Shown here: piece by piece, positions 13,931 through 21,915 of the stretch
How the letters are laid out: each line of letters begins with the position of its first letter
How positions within the stretch are numbered: the stretch's first letter is position 1
IMG/VR virus record: IMGVR_UViG_3300037069_001345
Coordinates: 1 to 47,166 of that record
DNA: 47,166 nucleotides
Direction: 5' to 3' (one strand)
Source: a virus
Program-made: the position numbers and the translations under genes
The notes under the pieces: model-generated
What the model saw: the letters and a program-made list of their open reading frames with translations, nothing else
Told to the model about the DNA's origin: nothing
The model's database searches: none

Positions 13931-14030
13931 GCATGTGCCCGAGTTTCCGTCGGGTGTGGTTGGTCAGGTTTGGCGTGAACTGCAGACGCTGGGCCGGTTG
14001 TTTTATTCGCCGCAGCAGGAGGAGGAGTGA
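13914..14030 (+). CDS. Possible 38-residue protein
   Basis: ATG at 13914 overlaps the previous gene by 17 bases; a GTG at 13935 is an alternative. The protein includes VVGQVWRELQTLGRLFY and ends QQEEE, overlapping the next ATG. Helical, unknown. Confidence 0.5.
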   Translation: MTNGSEHVPEFPSGVVGQVWRELQTLGRLFYSPQQEEE

Positions 14031-14371
14031 TGGACGAAGAGTTCAATGAGGGTGATCTGATTGAGGCCACCCTGGGTGAGACGGTGGTGCGCGGGCGCCT
14101 GATGAAGGACGGTTCCATAAGTGTAACTCTCCGCACCCCTCGCGGTCTGAAGGAGGAGGGGTTTGTTGTCCGGGTGGTGGAGAAGGCGAAACCGCCGCTC
14201 CCCACTGAGGACGGCCTTTACACCTCCCGCGGCCGCGAGGCGGGGATCCTCCCGTTCTACCGGCGTAAAGATGGCGACTGGTACGCCTACCTCTGGCCCG
14301 AAGCCGGGCCGGTGAAGCGCACCGACGAAGACATGCGGTGGCTTGAAAATCTGGTTCGGCTCCATGCCTGA
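14030..14371 (+). CDS. Unknown protein, 113 residues
   Basis: ATG overlaps the stop of the preceding frame, with GGAGGAGGAG directly upstream. The N-terminal half is beta-rich (DLIEATLGETVVRGRLMKDG), the C-terminal half has WYAYLWPEAGPV. No family recognised. It overlaps the RusA gene by 8 bases. Confidence 0.65.
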   Translation: MDEEFNEGDLIEATLGETVVRGRLMKDGSISVTLRTPRGLKEEGFVVRVVEKAKPPLPTEDGLYTSRGREAGILPFYRRKDGDWYAYLWPEAGPVKRTDEDMRWLENLVRLHA

Positions 14372-14771
14372 ATACCTTGAACGGATCGAGTTTTGGGTTG
14401 CCGGCGTGCCGGTGCCTCAAGGCTCCCACTCAGTATTCAACGGGCATGTGACGGACGCGAACCCGAAACTGCGGGCGTGGCGCAAAACGGTGGCTGCTGC
14501 TGCGACGGTCGCGCTCGCTGGACGTGACGGGTTCGACCCGGAGGATGCCCTGTTCATCCTTCTGGACTTTTACATGCCGCGCGGGAAAACGGTTCGCCGC
14601 GCCCGCCCGAACGTGAAGCCTGATGGGGACAAGTTGCTGCGGGCGGTGTGTGATTCGCTTACCACCGCCCGTGTCTGGTTTGACGATTCGCGGCCGGTGA
14701 CGCATCACGTTGAGAAGTGGTATGCGGACGATCAGCCGGGGGTTCGTGTTGTCGTCGGCGCTTTAGCGTAA
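14364..14771 (+). CDS. rusA: RusA-like Holliday junction resolvase
   Basis: 135 residues from ATG at 14364. The RusA signature is present: KPDGDKLLRAVCDSL gives the acidic residues D87, D89 and D97, followed by VWFDDSRPV (D107/D108), matching the DxD...D...DD layout. The N-terminus GVPVPQGSH is typical too. It cleaves four-way junctions during phage recombination or resolves branched DNA before packaging. It is close to exonuclease and annealing genes, consistent with a recombination module. Confidence 0.85.
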   Translation: MPEYLERIEFWVAGVPVPQGSHSVFNGHVTDANPKLRAWRKTVAAAATVALAGRDGFDPEDALFILLDFYMPRGKTVRRARPNVKPDGDKLLRAVCDSLTTARVWFDDSRPVTHHVEKWYADDQPGVRVVVGALA

Positions 14772-14783
14772 GGGAGAACGGTG

Positions 14784-14879
14784 ATGGATGACGAGGATTG
14801 GGATCGCGTTTACGAACACGACCGGGCCAAAGAAGACCGTTGGCTGGACGAACTGCTAGGCCGGGTGGACTGTGATTGA
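14784..14879 (+). CDS. 31-residue acidic peptide
   Basis: ATG behind AAGGGAG; MDDEDWDRVYEHDRAKEDRW... is a highly charged helix. Its end overlaps the next gene's GTG by 8 bases. Unknown. Confidence 0.55.
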   Translation: MDDEDWDRVYEHDRAKEDRWLDELLGRVDCD

Positions 14880-15444
14880 CGCTTCACGGTTCCTGGTGCG
14901 CTCGACCGAACGGGAAGCCTGGTTACAGCGGCGCCTCGGCGGAGTGTCAGCTACTGAGGTTGCCCTGGCTGCCACCCCGTCCGGGTTCGAGAAAGCGGTG
15001 GAGAAACGCCGCAACCCCACTGAGGTCATCCCGAACGACTACATGCTGTTCGGGACGGAATCTGAACCGGCGATCATGCAGTTCGCCCACCGTCAGTTCG
15101 GCATTCTGCCATCTGATTGGCTGATCGCTTGCGAGGCTGACCCGCGGCATATTGCCACGCCGGACGGTCTGTCCCCCGACCACACTCTCATTGCTGAGGC
15201 GAAGACGACGGGCAAGGACTGGGACACCATTCCGGTCAATTATCGCCGGCAGGTTCAGTGGCAGTTGCATGTGACTGGTGCGGAGAGGTGCCTGTTTTTG
15301 TGGGAGTTGCGTGTCCCTGATGATAACGGCTGGTTTTATATGCCGTGGCTTGAACCTAAGTTCCGGTGGATTGATCGGGACGAGACAGAAATCCAGAAGC
15401 TTGTCGGCACAGCCGATGAGCTTCTTACGTTGGAGGCAGCATGA
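14872..15444 (+). CDS. YqaJ-like exonuclease
   Basis: 190 residues from GTG. PD-(D/E)xK nuclease of the YqaJ/lambda-exo group: GGVSATEV near residue 25, E65 in FGTESEPAI, D98 in ATPDGL, and E109-x-K111 in IAEAKT, followed by QVQWQLHVTGAE, the hallmark glutamines of this family. It degrades one strand of duplex ends to make ssDNA. The annealing-type protein two genes downstream is the natural partner. Overlaps the RNA ligase gene by 4 bases. Confidence 0.85.
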   Translation: MIDASRFLVRSTEREAWLQRRLGGVSATEVALAATPSGFEKAVEKRRNPTEVIPNDYMLFGTESEPAIMQFAHRQFGILPSDWLIACEADPRHIATPDGLSPDHTLIAEAKTTGKDWDTIPVNYRRQVQWQLHVTGAERCLFLWELRVPDDNGWFYMPWLEPKFRWIDRDETEIQKLVGTADELLTLEAA

Positions 15445-16016
15445 CTATCGAGTTCGAGGCATGGCCGAAGATTGCCCGGTTGAACCGGAGCATGGTCATC
15501 ACAGAGAAGATCGACGGAACGAACGCCGCGGTGATCATCACTGAGGACGGCGAGGTGGGCGCGCAGTCGCGCACCCGTCTGATCACCCCCGAGCAGGACA
15601 ACTACGGGTTCGCCGGGTGGGTGGACCGCAACAAGGAAGCGTTGGCGCTGAACCTCGGCCCGGGTCGCCACTTCGGTGAGTGGTGGGGTGCTGGGATCCA
15701 GCGCAAGTACGGGCTGAAGGAGAAGCGGTTTTCTCTGTTCAATACTCATCGGTGGGAGGGCACTGACCTGTCAGTGGTGCCGCAGTTGGATACGGTGCCG
15801 GTCCTGTACCGCGGCCGGTTCAGCCAGGAAGCCATCGAGGGTGTTCTCGACTATCTCCGCGACGAGGGTTCTGTGGCGGCCTCTGGGTTCCGCGACCCGG
15901 AGGGCATCGTCGTCTACCTGCCGGCAGCGCGTCAAATGTTCAAGGTCACCCTGAAGGGCGACGAAGCACCGAAGGGTGCCGATGGTCACGCGCTTGATGA
16001 GGAGGCAGCAGCATGA
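15441..16016 (+). CDS. RNA ligase family protein
   Basis: 191 residues. Covalent nucleotidyltransferase motifs are clear: motif I EKIDGTN (K23 the adenylation lysine), motif III around HFGEWWGAGI (E80), IIIa FSLFNTHRW, motif IV PEGIVVYLP (E154) and motif V MFKVTLKG (K168, K172). It is a minimal Rnl2-like catalytic domain with no C-terminal extension. Likely seals nicked RNA, such as cleaved tRNA; DNA ligation is less likely. It is embedded by 4-base overlaps between exonuclease and annealing genes. Confidence 0.85.
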   Translation: MTIEFEAWPKIARLNRSMVITEKIDGTNAAVIITEDGEVGAQSRTRLITPEQDNYGFAGWVDRNKEALALNLGPGRHFGEWWGAGIQRKYGLKEKRFSLFNTHRWEGTDLSVVPQLDTVPVLYRGRFSQEAIEGVLDYLRDEGSVAASGFRDPEGIVVYLPAARQMFKVTLKGDEAPKGADGHALDEEAAA

Positions 16017-16675
16017 CGACCGACACATTGACGGGCCTGGATCTTCTGCGGGCACCGTTCGAGCCTGCAGATATCAACAAGCTCCCCAAGCCGTACTCCG
16101 CAACCTCCGCCAAGGGGAACTGTAAGGAGTGCGGTGGATACCACGGCCTCCCTGCTGTGCACCTGGATTACGTCGGACATGCGGCGTTAACGAAACGCCT
16201 GCTCGACGCCGACCCGAAATGGTCGTGGGAACCTCTTGCCCTGGGTGAGAACGGGCTGCCCGTGTACGACGAGAACGGCGGGTTGTGGATTCGTTTGACG
16301 GTCTGCGGTATCACGCGTCTCGGTTACGGGGATGCGCAGGGGAAGCGCGGCGGTAATGCGATCAAGGAAGCGATCGGTGATGCTCTTCGCAATGCTGGCA
16401 TGAGGTTCGGTGCGGCCCTGGATTTGTGGCATAAGGGTGACTTTGCGGATGCGCAAGTTGAGCGTGGTGTGGAGGCTCCGAAGCCTGCCGCGGCCCCGTC
16501 AGTGGATCAGGTGTTGGTCAGTGAATGGTTGGAGACGATCAACGAGGCGGGGACTGTCGCGCAACTTCAGGCCGCTTGGGTTGGGGCTGGGAAGGCTGGT
16601 GTGACGAAGGATCCGAAGGTCATCGCGGCGAAGGATGCCCGGAAGAGGGAGTTGTCTGGTGCGAATCCTGGTTGA
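16013..16675 (+). CDS. Rad52-like ssDNA-annealing protein
   Basis: 220 residues. After an N-terminal CKECGG zinc-like pair, the core reads HLDYVGHAALTKRLLD, WSWEPL, WIRLTVCGITRLGYGDAQG and NAIKEAIGDALRNAGMRFG. The last segment is the helix typical of Rad52/DUF1071-type annealing proteins, which is the basis of the call. The C-terminus after ~165 is a separate helical tail. Next to a YqaJ exonuclease it would form a two-component recombinase. Confidence 0.7.
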   Translation: MTTDTLTGLDLLRAPFEPADINKLPKPYSATSAKGNCKECGGYHGLPAVHLDYVGHAALTKRLLDADPKWSWEPLALGENGLPVYDENGGLWIRLTVCGITRLGYGDAQGKRGGNAIKEAIGDALRNAGMRFGAALDLWHKGDFADAQVERGVEAPKPAAAPSVDQVLVSEWLETINEAGTVAQLQAAWVGAGKAGVTKDPKVIAAKDARKRELSGANPG

Positions 16676-17201
16676 TATGGACGGCGTGATCGCTGACTGG
16701 GGTCGCGCGTTCAATGAGTCGATGGACCTGTTCGGTGAGCAGGCTGCTGGCATCCCACGCCATGAGCAGCAGACCACGTTTGATCTGCACGCGGGCCGCA
16801 CTGGGAGGGAGCGTGCGATCATCGCGGCGGTCATGGATGAGGAGGGTTTTTACGCCCGACTCGTGCCGATCCCTGGTGCGGAGCAGGCGTTGAAAGCGAT
16901 GGTGAAGGCTGGCCATGACGTTCGCATTGTGACGAGTCCGTGGATATCTAATCCCACTTGCGCGTCGGACAAGTTCAACTGGGTGGCCAAGCATTACGGC
17001 TCCCATTGGGCGGCACGGGTGATCCTCACCGCCGACAAAACGTTGGTGGTTGGTGACTTCCTGATCGATGACAAGCCTGTGATTCGCGGGGTGGCTGTCC
17101 CGCAATGGGAGCACATCATTTTTGAGCAGCCGTACAACCTTGAAGTGCGTGACCGTCGCCGGCTGGTGGATTGGTCGGAGTGGGAGCAGGTGTTGTCGTG
17201 A
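16659..17201 (+). CDS. 5'(3')-deoxyribonucleotidase, HAD family
   Basis: 180 residues from GTG, which follows AGAGGGAG and overlaps the previous gene by 17 bases. HAD motif I is DMDGVIADW (D6 nucleophile, D8), motif II VTSP, a Lys in the middle (CASDKFNW) and motif III GDFLIDDKP. This is the NT5C/deoxyribonucleotidase subgroup, which dephosphorylates dNMPs and can skew nucleotide pools during infection. Stop overlaps the next GTG. Confidence 0.85.
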   Translation: MRILVDMDGVIADWGRAFNESMDLFGEQAAGIPRHEQQTTFDLHAGRTGRERAIIAAVMDEEGFYARLVPIPGAEQALKAMVKAGHDVRIVTSPWISNPTCASDKFNWVAKHYGSHWAARVILTADKTLVVGDFLIDDKPVIRGVAVPQWEHIIFEQPYNLEVRDRRRLVDWSEWEQVLS

Positions 17202-17530
17202 CGGAGAAGCGTGTTACCTCACCGACGGGCGGCCAGAAGGGGTCGAAGGAGCAACGGTACGACTTGATCCCGACCGAGCCGTTGCGTCTTCTGGCCACCT
17301 TGTATGGGCGTGGTGCGGAGAAGTATGACGACAACAATTGGCGCAAAGGGTATGAGTGGAAGTTCTCGTATGCGGCTGCGCAACGTCACTTGAACCAGTT
17401 TTGGGCTGGTGAGGATGTTGATGAGGAAATGAGTCTCCCGCATGTGATTGCTGCGGCGTGGCATTGCTTCACTCTGGCCCAGTTCATGATCGACCATCCC
17501 GAGTTCGACTCGCGGAAGGAGCGGCTCTGA
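17198..17530 (+). CDS. dATP/dGTP diphosphohydrolase-like (DUF5664)
   Basis: 110 residues from GTG (GTGA overlap). Typical pattern: LIPTEPLRLLATLYGRGAEKY, DDNNWRKGYEW, RHLNQFWAGEDVDEE, LPHVIAAAWHCFTL, matching the MazG-like fold family with acidic metal ligands E and D in the helices. It hydrolyses dNTPs to dNMPs and PPi and would pair with the deoxyribonucleotidase just upstream. No PurZ-like gene is present, so it does not imply a 2-aminoadenine genome. Confidence 0.8.
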   Translation: MTEKRVTSPTGGQKGSKEQRYDLIPTEPLRLLATLYGRGAEKYDDNNWRKGYEWKFSYAAAQRHLNQFWAGEDVDEEMSLPHVIAAAWHCFTLAQFMIDHPEFDSRKERL

Positions 17531-17871
17531 TGGGTGAGGTTCTGACGCCGGCGAAGGTCGCTGAAACACTGTCCGCTATCGGTCGTGAGCTGGACTCAAT
17601 GCCCGCCGTGATTGAGGCGTTGGATGAGGCTGAGGTGCAGTCGCAGCACGCAGCTAAGCAGGCGTATCGGCGGACGTTCCTGCTGGCGCAGGGGGCGATG
17701 GATTTGCGGAAGGTTCAGGCGGATGAGGCTGCTGAGGATTTGCAGTTGGAGGCTGATTTGGCGGGTGTTCGGTTGCGTGCGGCGCGCACCCAGTTGGGGG
17801 TTTTGCGGGACCGTTTGGAGGTTGGGCGGTCGGTGTCTGCGTTGGTGAAATTGGAATGGAGTGTGTCGTGA
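17530..17871 (+). CDS. Conserved helical phage protein, 113 residues
   Basis: ATG overlaps the previous stop. The protein is a long helical hairpin with LDEAEVQSQHAAKQAYRR and LRDRLEVGRSVSAL, resembling a family common in Gram-positive phages between recombination and replication genes. Function unknown. Overlaps the next ATG. Confidence 0.65.
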   Translation: MGEVLTPAKVAETLSAIGRELDSMPAVIEALDEAEVQSQHAAKQAYRRTFLLAQGAMDLRKVQADEAAEDLQLEADLAGVRLRAARTQLGVLRDRLEVGRSVSALVKLEWSVS

Positions 17872-18224
17872 TGGGCGCGGCGGAGACGATCGCAGCAGCG
17901 ATCGAGAAGCTCGAAGAGTGGAGACGCGAGGTCGATGTTCCGCCGGTGGTCCGTTGGTTCGACCAGGAGCACATCCCGGGATGGGACGGCTTCATAGTGA
18001 TCGGCGACAGCGGTGACGAAGGGGATGACTGCAACCCCGTCGCTCGCGTCTACACCGAGGAATTGGCCGACATGCTCATTGGTCTGCATCGGACCATCGA
18101 CGCGCAACTCATCCTCCTCGGGGCCGGTCGCCATGAACTTGAGCAGCCAATCCGTGACGCAGGGCCGCGAAGCATAGTCGCAGCAGCCACCACGTTCGCC
18201 CGCGCGATCCTCGGGGAGTCCTGA
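17871..18224 (+). CDS. Unknown protein, 117 residues
   Basis: ATG overlaps the previous stop (TGATG). N-terminal helix, then a beta segment WDGFIVIGDSGDEGDD and ARVYTEELADMLIGLHRTI, and a helical C-terminus. No recognised family. Confidence 0.6.
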   Translation: MGAAETIAAAIEKLEEWRREVDVPPVVRWFDQEHIPGWDGFIVIGDSGDEGDDCNPVARVYTEELADMLIGLHRTIDAQLILLGAGRHELEQPIRDAGPRSIVAAATTFARAILGES

Positions 18225-18442
18225 TGGACGCACATGTGCTGATCAACAATCTGCGCCGCGACGCCGCCACAGACCGTGCCAACGGGAACGTGTTCCGCGC
18301 CTCCTACCTAGACAACATCGCAGACCATGTGGCTGCCCTGCTGAACGAGAACGCTGGGCTGCAACGCGTGAATGTATCGCTGGTGCGGAGGCTGTTCGCC
18401 GCTGACGAACCGGAACCGATTGAAGGTGGAGAAGATGGCTGA
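18224..18442 (+). CDS. Unknown helical protein, 72 residues
   Basis: ATG overlaps the previous stop. Helical with LLNENAGLQRVNVSLVRRL in the middle and an acidic tail. It overlaps the WhiB gene by 8 bases. Unknown. Confidence 0.6.
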   Translation: MDAHVLINNLRRDAATDRANGNVFRASYLDNIADHVAALLNENAGLQRVNVSLVRRLFAADEPEPIEGGEDG

Positions 18443-18674
18443 CTGGCCCAAACGAGCCTGTAAAGGCAAAAACACTGAGTGGTGGTTCGCAGACAGAGGC
18501 ACCCAATACAGGCAGGCCAAGGAAATCTGCAACGGCTGCCCCGTCCGAAACGCCTGCCTCCACGAAGCGCTGGCTGTCCCCCACTCCGAAGACTACGGCA
18601 TCCTCGGTGGCCTGGACCGGGAGGAGCGCGAAAAGCTGAGGAAGAGAGGATCCCGCGTTGGCATGTCCGCCTGA
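18435..18674 (+). CDS. whiB: WhiB-family regulator
   Basis: 79 residues from ATG behind GGTGGAGAAG. Four cysteines in the WhiB spacing (C9, C32, C35, C41: CNGCPVRNAC) would hold a [4Fe-4S] cluster; HEAL follows. The usual G(I/V)WGG turn is GILGG here, with Leu in place of Trp. A basic C-terminus (EKLRKRGSR) binds DNA. WhiB proteins act with the principal sigma factor; phage versions are known to interfere with host WhiB control. Only actinobacteria and their phages carry them. Confidence 0.92.
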   Translation: MADWPKRACKGKNTEWWFADRGTQYRQAKEICNGCPVRNACLHEALAVPHSEDYGILGGLDREEREKLRKRGSRVGMSA

Positions 18675-19611
18675 GCACAAGCATGGCCTCACCTCCACCT
18701 GCTACGGGACGCACCTGTGCCGTTGTGACAACTGCCGTGCTGGCATGGCTGCCCGCGACCGCGACCTCCGCAGACGCAAAATCTACGGACGGTTCGACAC
18801 TGGCCTGGTTGACGCCACCCCAGCCCGTGAGCACCTGCTGATGCTGGCTGATTACGGTTTGGGGTGCAAACAGGTGGCGAAGGTTGCTGGCATTCCCGTT
18901 CGCGCCGTCGTCACTCTTGTCCACGGTCGTTCGCATTACATCCAAGGCGGGGGGAAAGGTCCACGGCATGGTGAGGTGAAGAAACGTGTGAAAAGGGAGA
19001 CTGCCGACGCGATTCTGGCTGTGCAGCCGGAGCTGCGCTTGCTGGGTGACCGGCGCCCCTACCCGGCCCGCGGAACCATCCGCCGCATTCAAGCGTTGAT
19101 GTGCGCCGGCTGGTCGATGACTGAAATTGCGGCCCGACTGGACATGTTTCCGTCCAGTGTGGCGCGTCTGCTGCGTCAGAGGGACACATGGGCGTCTGTT
19201 GCCCGCAAGGTGGAGGCCCTGTATGAGGTCATGTGGGATGAGGTTCCGGTCCCGGAGACGAAGTATCAGCAGATGAGTGTGGACGGTGCGAAACGGTACG
19301 CCGCAGCTCACGGGTTTGTTCCCGCGTTGGCCTGGGATGACATTGACGCTGACCCTTTCCCGCCTGAGCAGGAGCCGGCGCCGGAGGTGGTTGGGGTGCG
19401 GTCTGTTGAAGTGGAGTTGGCGATGAGCGGTGTTGAGGTTGAGTTGACTGCTGCGGAGCGTGAAGAGGCTGTGAGGGGGTTGCACGCCCGTTATTGGAGT
19501 GATTCTCGCATTGCGGCCGCCCTGCGTGTTGACGTTCGTACGGTAGTGCGGATTCGTGGCCGGCTTGGGTTGCCGGGGCTGACGCAGGACCAATGGAAGT
19601 CCGCGGCGTGA
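18658..19611 (+). CDS. HTH DNA-binding protein with Cys-rich N-terminus
   Basis: 317 residues from TTG at 18658, inside the WhiB 3' end; no other start keeps the conserved N-terminus. Residues 1-30 carry C-H-C-C-C (YGTHLCRCDNCR). Three HTH-like segments follow: DYGLGCKQVAKVAGIPVRAV, CAGWSMTEIAARLDMFPSSV and a last one near the C-terminus, WSDSRIAAALRVDVRTVVRI. It is probably a regulator or DNA-organising protein of the early operon; similar proteins follow WhiB genes in actinobacteriophages as far as I recall. Confidence 0.75.
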   Translation: MACPPEHKHGLTSTCYGTHLCRCDNCRAGMAARDRDLRRRKIYGRFDTGLVDATPAREHLLMLADYGLGCKQVAKVAGIPVRAVVTLVHGRSHYIQGGGKGPRHGEVKKRVKRETADAILAVQPELRLLGDRRPYPARGTIRRIQALMCAGWSMTEIAARLDMFPSSVARLLRQRDTWASVARKVEALYEVMWDEVPVPETKYQQMSVDGAKRYAAAHGFVPALAWDDIDADPFPPEQEPAPEVVGVRSVEVELAMSGVEVELTAAEREEAVRGLHARYWSDSRIAAALRVDVRTVVRIRGRLGLPGLTQDQWKSAA

Positions 19612-19982
19612 CCGCGCCGTCTGTTCCTGTCCGCCAAATCACTTACGCCCGGGATGGCTACCAGTGCATCAGTTGTGGTGCCCGGGTTGCGTTGGAGTGG
19701 AACCATCGTGTCGGGTCTGGGATGGGTGGCAGTAAGCATAAGCCGGGACCGCATGAGGGCGTGACGGCGTGCAGTGTCTGCAACACGGAGTTCGAGAGGA
19801 ACATGCTGGCGCGGGCGCGCAGGTTCGGGTGGCGGGTGCGCCGGTTCTCCCCTGTGCCGGTGCTGCTGGTGCCTGTCTACTACCCGTTTGAAATGTCGTG
19901 GTTTCTGTTGCGGGAGGACGGGTTGCGGGATCCGTTGACGGATGTTGAGGCCGCGGAGTATCGGGGCATGGCTGGAATTTGA
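19608..19982 (+). CDS. HNH-type protein
   Basis: 124 residues from GTG (GTGA overlap). CISCG and CSVCN form the zinc knuckles, with EWNHRVGSGMGG between supplying the His of the HNH centre. Short for a homing enzyme and embedded in the operon by overlaps, so it is more likely an operon-resident endonuclease than a mobile element. Activity is uncertain because the canonical final N/H is not obvious. Confidence 0.6.
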   Translation: MTAPSVPVRQITYARDGYQCISCGARVALEWNHRVGSGMGGSKHKPGPHEGVTACSVCNTEFERNMLARARRFGWRVRRFSPVPVLLVPVYYPFEMSWFLLREDGLRDPLTDVEAAEYRGMAGI

Positions 19983-19989
19983 GGGAGCA

Positions 19990-20772
19990 ATGGCGAGACG
20001 AGATAGACGGCTGTATGCGCAAATCACACTTGACTATCTGGACTCCCACAAGATAGCTATTCTGTCGGACTCGGCGGTGGTCGCTCACGTCCGAATGATC
20101 CTCTGGTGTCGGCGGATGCTGAATGACGGTGTGATCCCCGAGAAGATGGCGTTGCAGTTGTCGAGGCGCAAAAGGGTGCTCGATGAGCTGTGCACAAATG
20201 ACGAGTTCGTGCCAAGCCTTGAAAAAGTTGGCACAAACTACATATTACATGATTTCGTCGTTCATCAAGGGTCGAAACAGGAGATTGAGGAGAAGTCCCG
20301 CGTAAACACTGAGAACGGGAGGCGTGGCGGCAGACCGAGGGTGAACCGAACGGTAACCGAACCGCTAACCGAATCAAAACCGAATCAAAACACAGAGACA
20401 GAGACAGAGACAGAGACACATTCTTCTACGAAGAATGAAGCGCGTGGGACGCGCATTGATCCTGGTTTCAAGGTCGCTGATGACATGCGTTCGTGGGCTA
20501 GGGAGAACACTCCGCTGGTCAATGTGGATGCGGTTTTGCCGGCGTTCATCGATTACTGGGCGGGTGTGGCTGGTGTCAAGGGCGTAAAGCGCGATTGGCC
20601 CGCGACGTGGCGGAATTCGATGCGGAAGCAGCAGGAGTGGGCGGCGCGTGATGCGAAGCCGACGCCGATTGCGCCGAGGGATTTGGTGCCGGCTGTGCAC
20701 ACCCATAAGTGGTTGGCGGATGGGACTTGTACCCGGTGTGATGCGCGCCGGGATCGTGAGGATACGTGGTGA
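19990..20772 (+). CDS. Replication initiator / replisome organiser-like
   Basis: 260 residues. The N-terminus YAQITLDYLDSHKIAILSDSA starts a winged-helix domain seen in phage replisome organisers; a charged linker with TETETETET (hexanucleotide repeat at 20392-20415) joins a C-terminal domain with FIDYWAGVAGVKGVKRDWPATWRNSMR, the DnaT/DnaD-like motif for primosome loading. A final CTRCDARR adds a zinc knuckle. SSB follows downstream, supporting a role at the origin. Confidence 0.7.
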   Translation: MARRDRRLYAQITLDYLDSHKIAILSDSAVVAHVRMILWCRRMLNDGVIPEKMALQLSRRKRVLDELCTNDEFVPSLEKVGTNYILHDFVVHQGSKQEIEEKSRVNTENGRRGGRPRVNRTVTEPLTESKPNQNTETETETETHSSTKNEARGTRIDPGFKVADDMRSWARENTPLVNVDAVLPAFIDYWAGVAGVKGVKRDWPATWRNSMRKQQEWAARDAKPTPIAPRDLVPAVHTHKWLADGTCTRCDARRDREDTW

Positions 20773-20785
20773 GAGAGGTTTTGTG

Positions 20786-21151
20786 ATGGCGATCGTGCAA
20801 ATCAAAGATGCGACGGTGGTTCAGGTGAACCGGACTGGCTTCGGGGTCAAGGTGAAAGAGGCTGACCGTGAGGGCGCCGACGGTACGACGTACAGGGGTG
20901 ACAGGTTCACGGTGTGGTTCAAGGAGGCGCACGGCCTGTCGGAGGGTGACGTGGTTTCGGTGTCGGGGTTCTTGGGGGTGAAGCTCGGTAAGCCGTGGGC
21001 TGGCCGGGATGGGTTTGAGCGTCCGTTGATTGAGCTGTCAGTGAACCGTCCGGAGTTGGCCGACAGCTACGCCAGCAGCCAGATGGAGGCCACGACGGAG
21101 GATTCGTGGGGGTCTGAATCGTCTGGTTTTGACGGTGAGGTGCCTTTTTGA
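20786..21151 (+). CDS. ssb: Single-stranded DNA-binding protein
   Basis: 121 residues. An OB-like beta-barrel (residues ~1-95) is followed by a disordered Ser/Glu stretch and a C-terminal tip FDGEVPF, matching the acidic-hydrophobic tip with which SSB recruits partner enzymes. ATG at 20786 is used; GTG at 20783 is possible. The stop overlaps the methyltransferase TTG. Confidence 0.75.
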   Translation: MAIVQIKDATVVQVNRTGFGVKVKEADREGADGTTYRGDRFTVWFKEAHGLSEGDVVSVSGFLGVKLGKPWAGRDGFERPLIELSVNRPELADSYASSQMEATTEDSWGSESSGFDGEVPF

Positions 21152-21915
21152 AAAATCCGCCGAGCCATTTTCGGAATCCGACTGATATTTCACAGGTGCT
21201 GAGCCGGCCAAAACTGCTGGATCTGTTCTGCTGTGCGGGTGGCGCTGGGATGGGCTACAGCCGTGCGGGGTTCGACGTGGTCGGTGTCGATCTGGACCGG
21301 CAGCTGAATTACCCGTTCGCGTTCCGCCAGGATGATGCGCTACAGGCAATGCGCGATTTGCTCAGTGGTGCCTGGCTGCGGTTCCGTGAGGGTGACGAAA
21401 TTCTCAAACTCACACTGTCCGACTTCGATGCCATCCACGCCTCACCGCCCTGCCAGGGATACACGGCACTGAAGGCCGTCCATGGCAATGAGTGGCCGCT
21501 CCTGATCGAGCCGGTGCGCGAGCTGCTCGACCAGACGGGCCTGCCGTACGTCATCGAGAACGTCCAAGGCGCACCCGTCCGACGTGACCTCACACTCTGC
21601 GGGGAAATGTTCTGGCTGAAGGTGATCCGGCACCGTTTCTTCGAGCTGGGCGGTTGGACTGCAACCCAGCCGGCGCACGTCCCTCATCGGGGGCGTGTGG
21701 CTGGGTGGCGGCACGGGAAGTTCTATGACGGCCCCTACTTCGCCGTCTACGGCAACGGGGGCGGCAAAGGGACGGTAGCGCAGTGGCAGGACGCACTTGG
21801 CATCGACTGGACCACCGACCGACGCGAACTCGCAGAAGCTATCCCGCCGATGTATACGGAGTTCATCGGCGCCCAACTGATCAAAGCATTTGAGGTGGCC
21901 GATGGAACTGTATGA
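21148..21915 (+). CDS. DNA (cytosine-5) methyltransferase
   Basis: 255 residues from TTG (TTGA overlap). Motif I LLDLFCCAGGAGMGY, motif IV ASPPCQGY with catalytic C102, motif VI ENVQGA (E137), and the C-terminal motif EAIPPMYTEFIGAQL are in order. The target-recognition part is short (~70 residues). No restriction enzyme is adjacent, so it is an orphan methylase, probably protecting phage DNA from host restriction or marking it. Confidence 0.92.
   Translation: MKNPPSHFRNPTDISQVLSRPKLLDLFCCAGGAGMGYSRAGFDVVGVDLDRQLNYPFAFRQDDALQAMRDLLSGAWLRFREGDEILKLTLSDFDAIHASPPCQGYTALKAVHGNEWPLLIEPVRELLDQTGLPYVIENVQGAPVRRDLTLCGEMFWLKVIRHRFFELGGWTATQPAHVPHRGRVAGWRHGKFYDGPYFAVYGNGGGKGTVAQWQDALGIDWTTDRRELAEAIPPMYTEFIGAQLIKAFEVADGTV

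Noticed and set aside
17198-17530. Evidence for a 2-aminoadenine genome
   Set aside because: The MazG-like gene alone is common in phages; no PurZ or matching polymerase is present.
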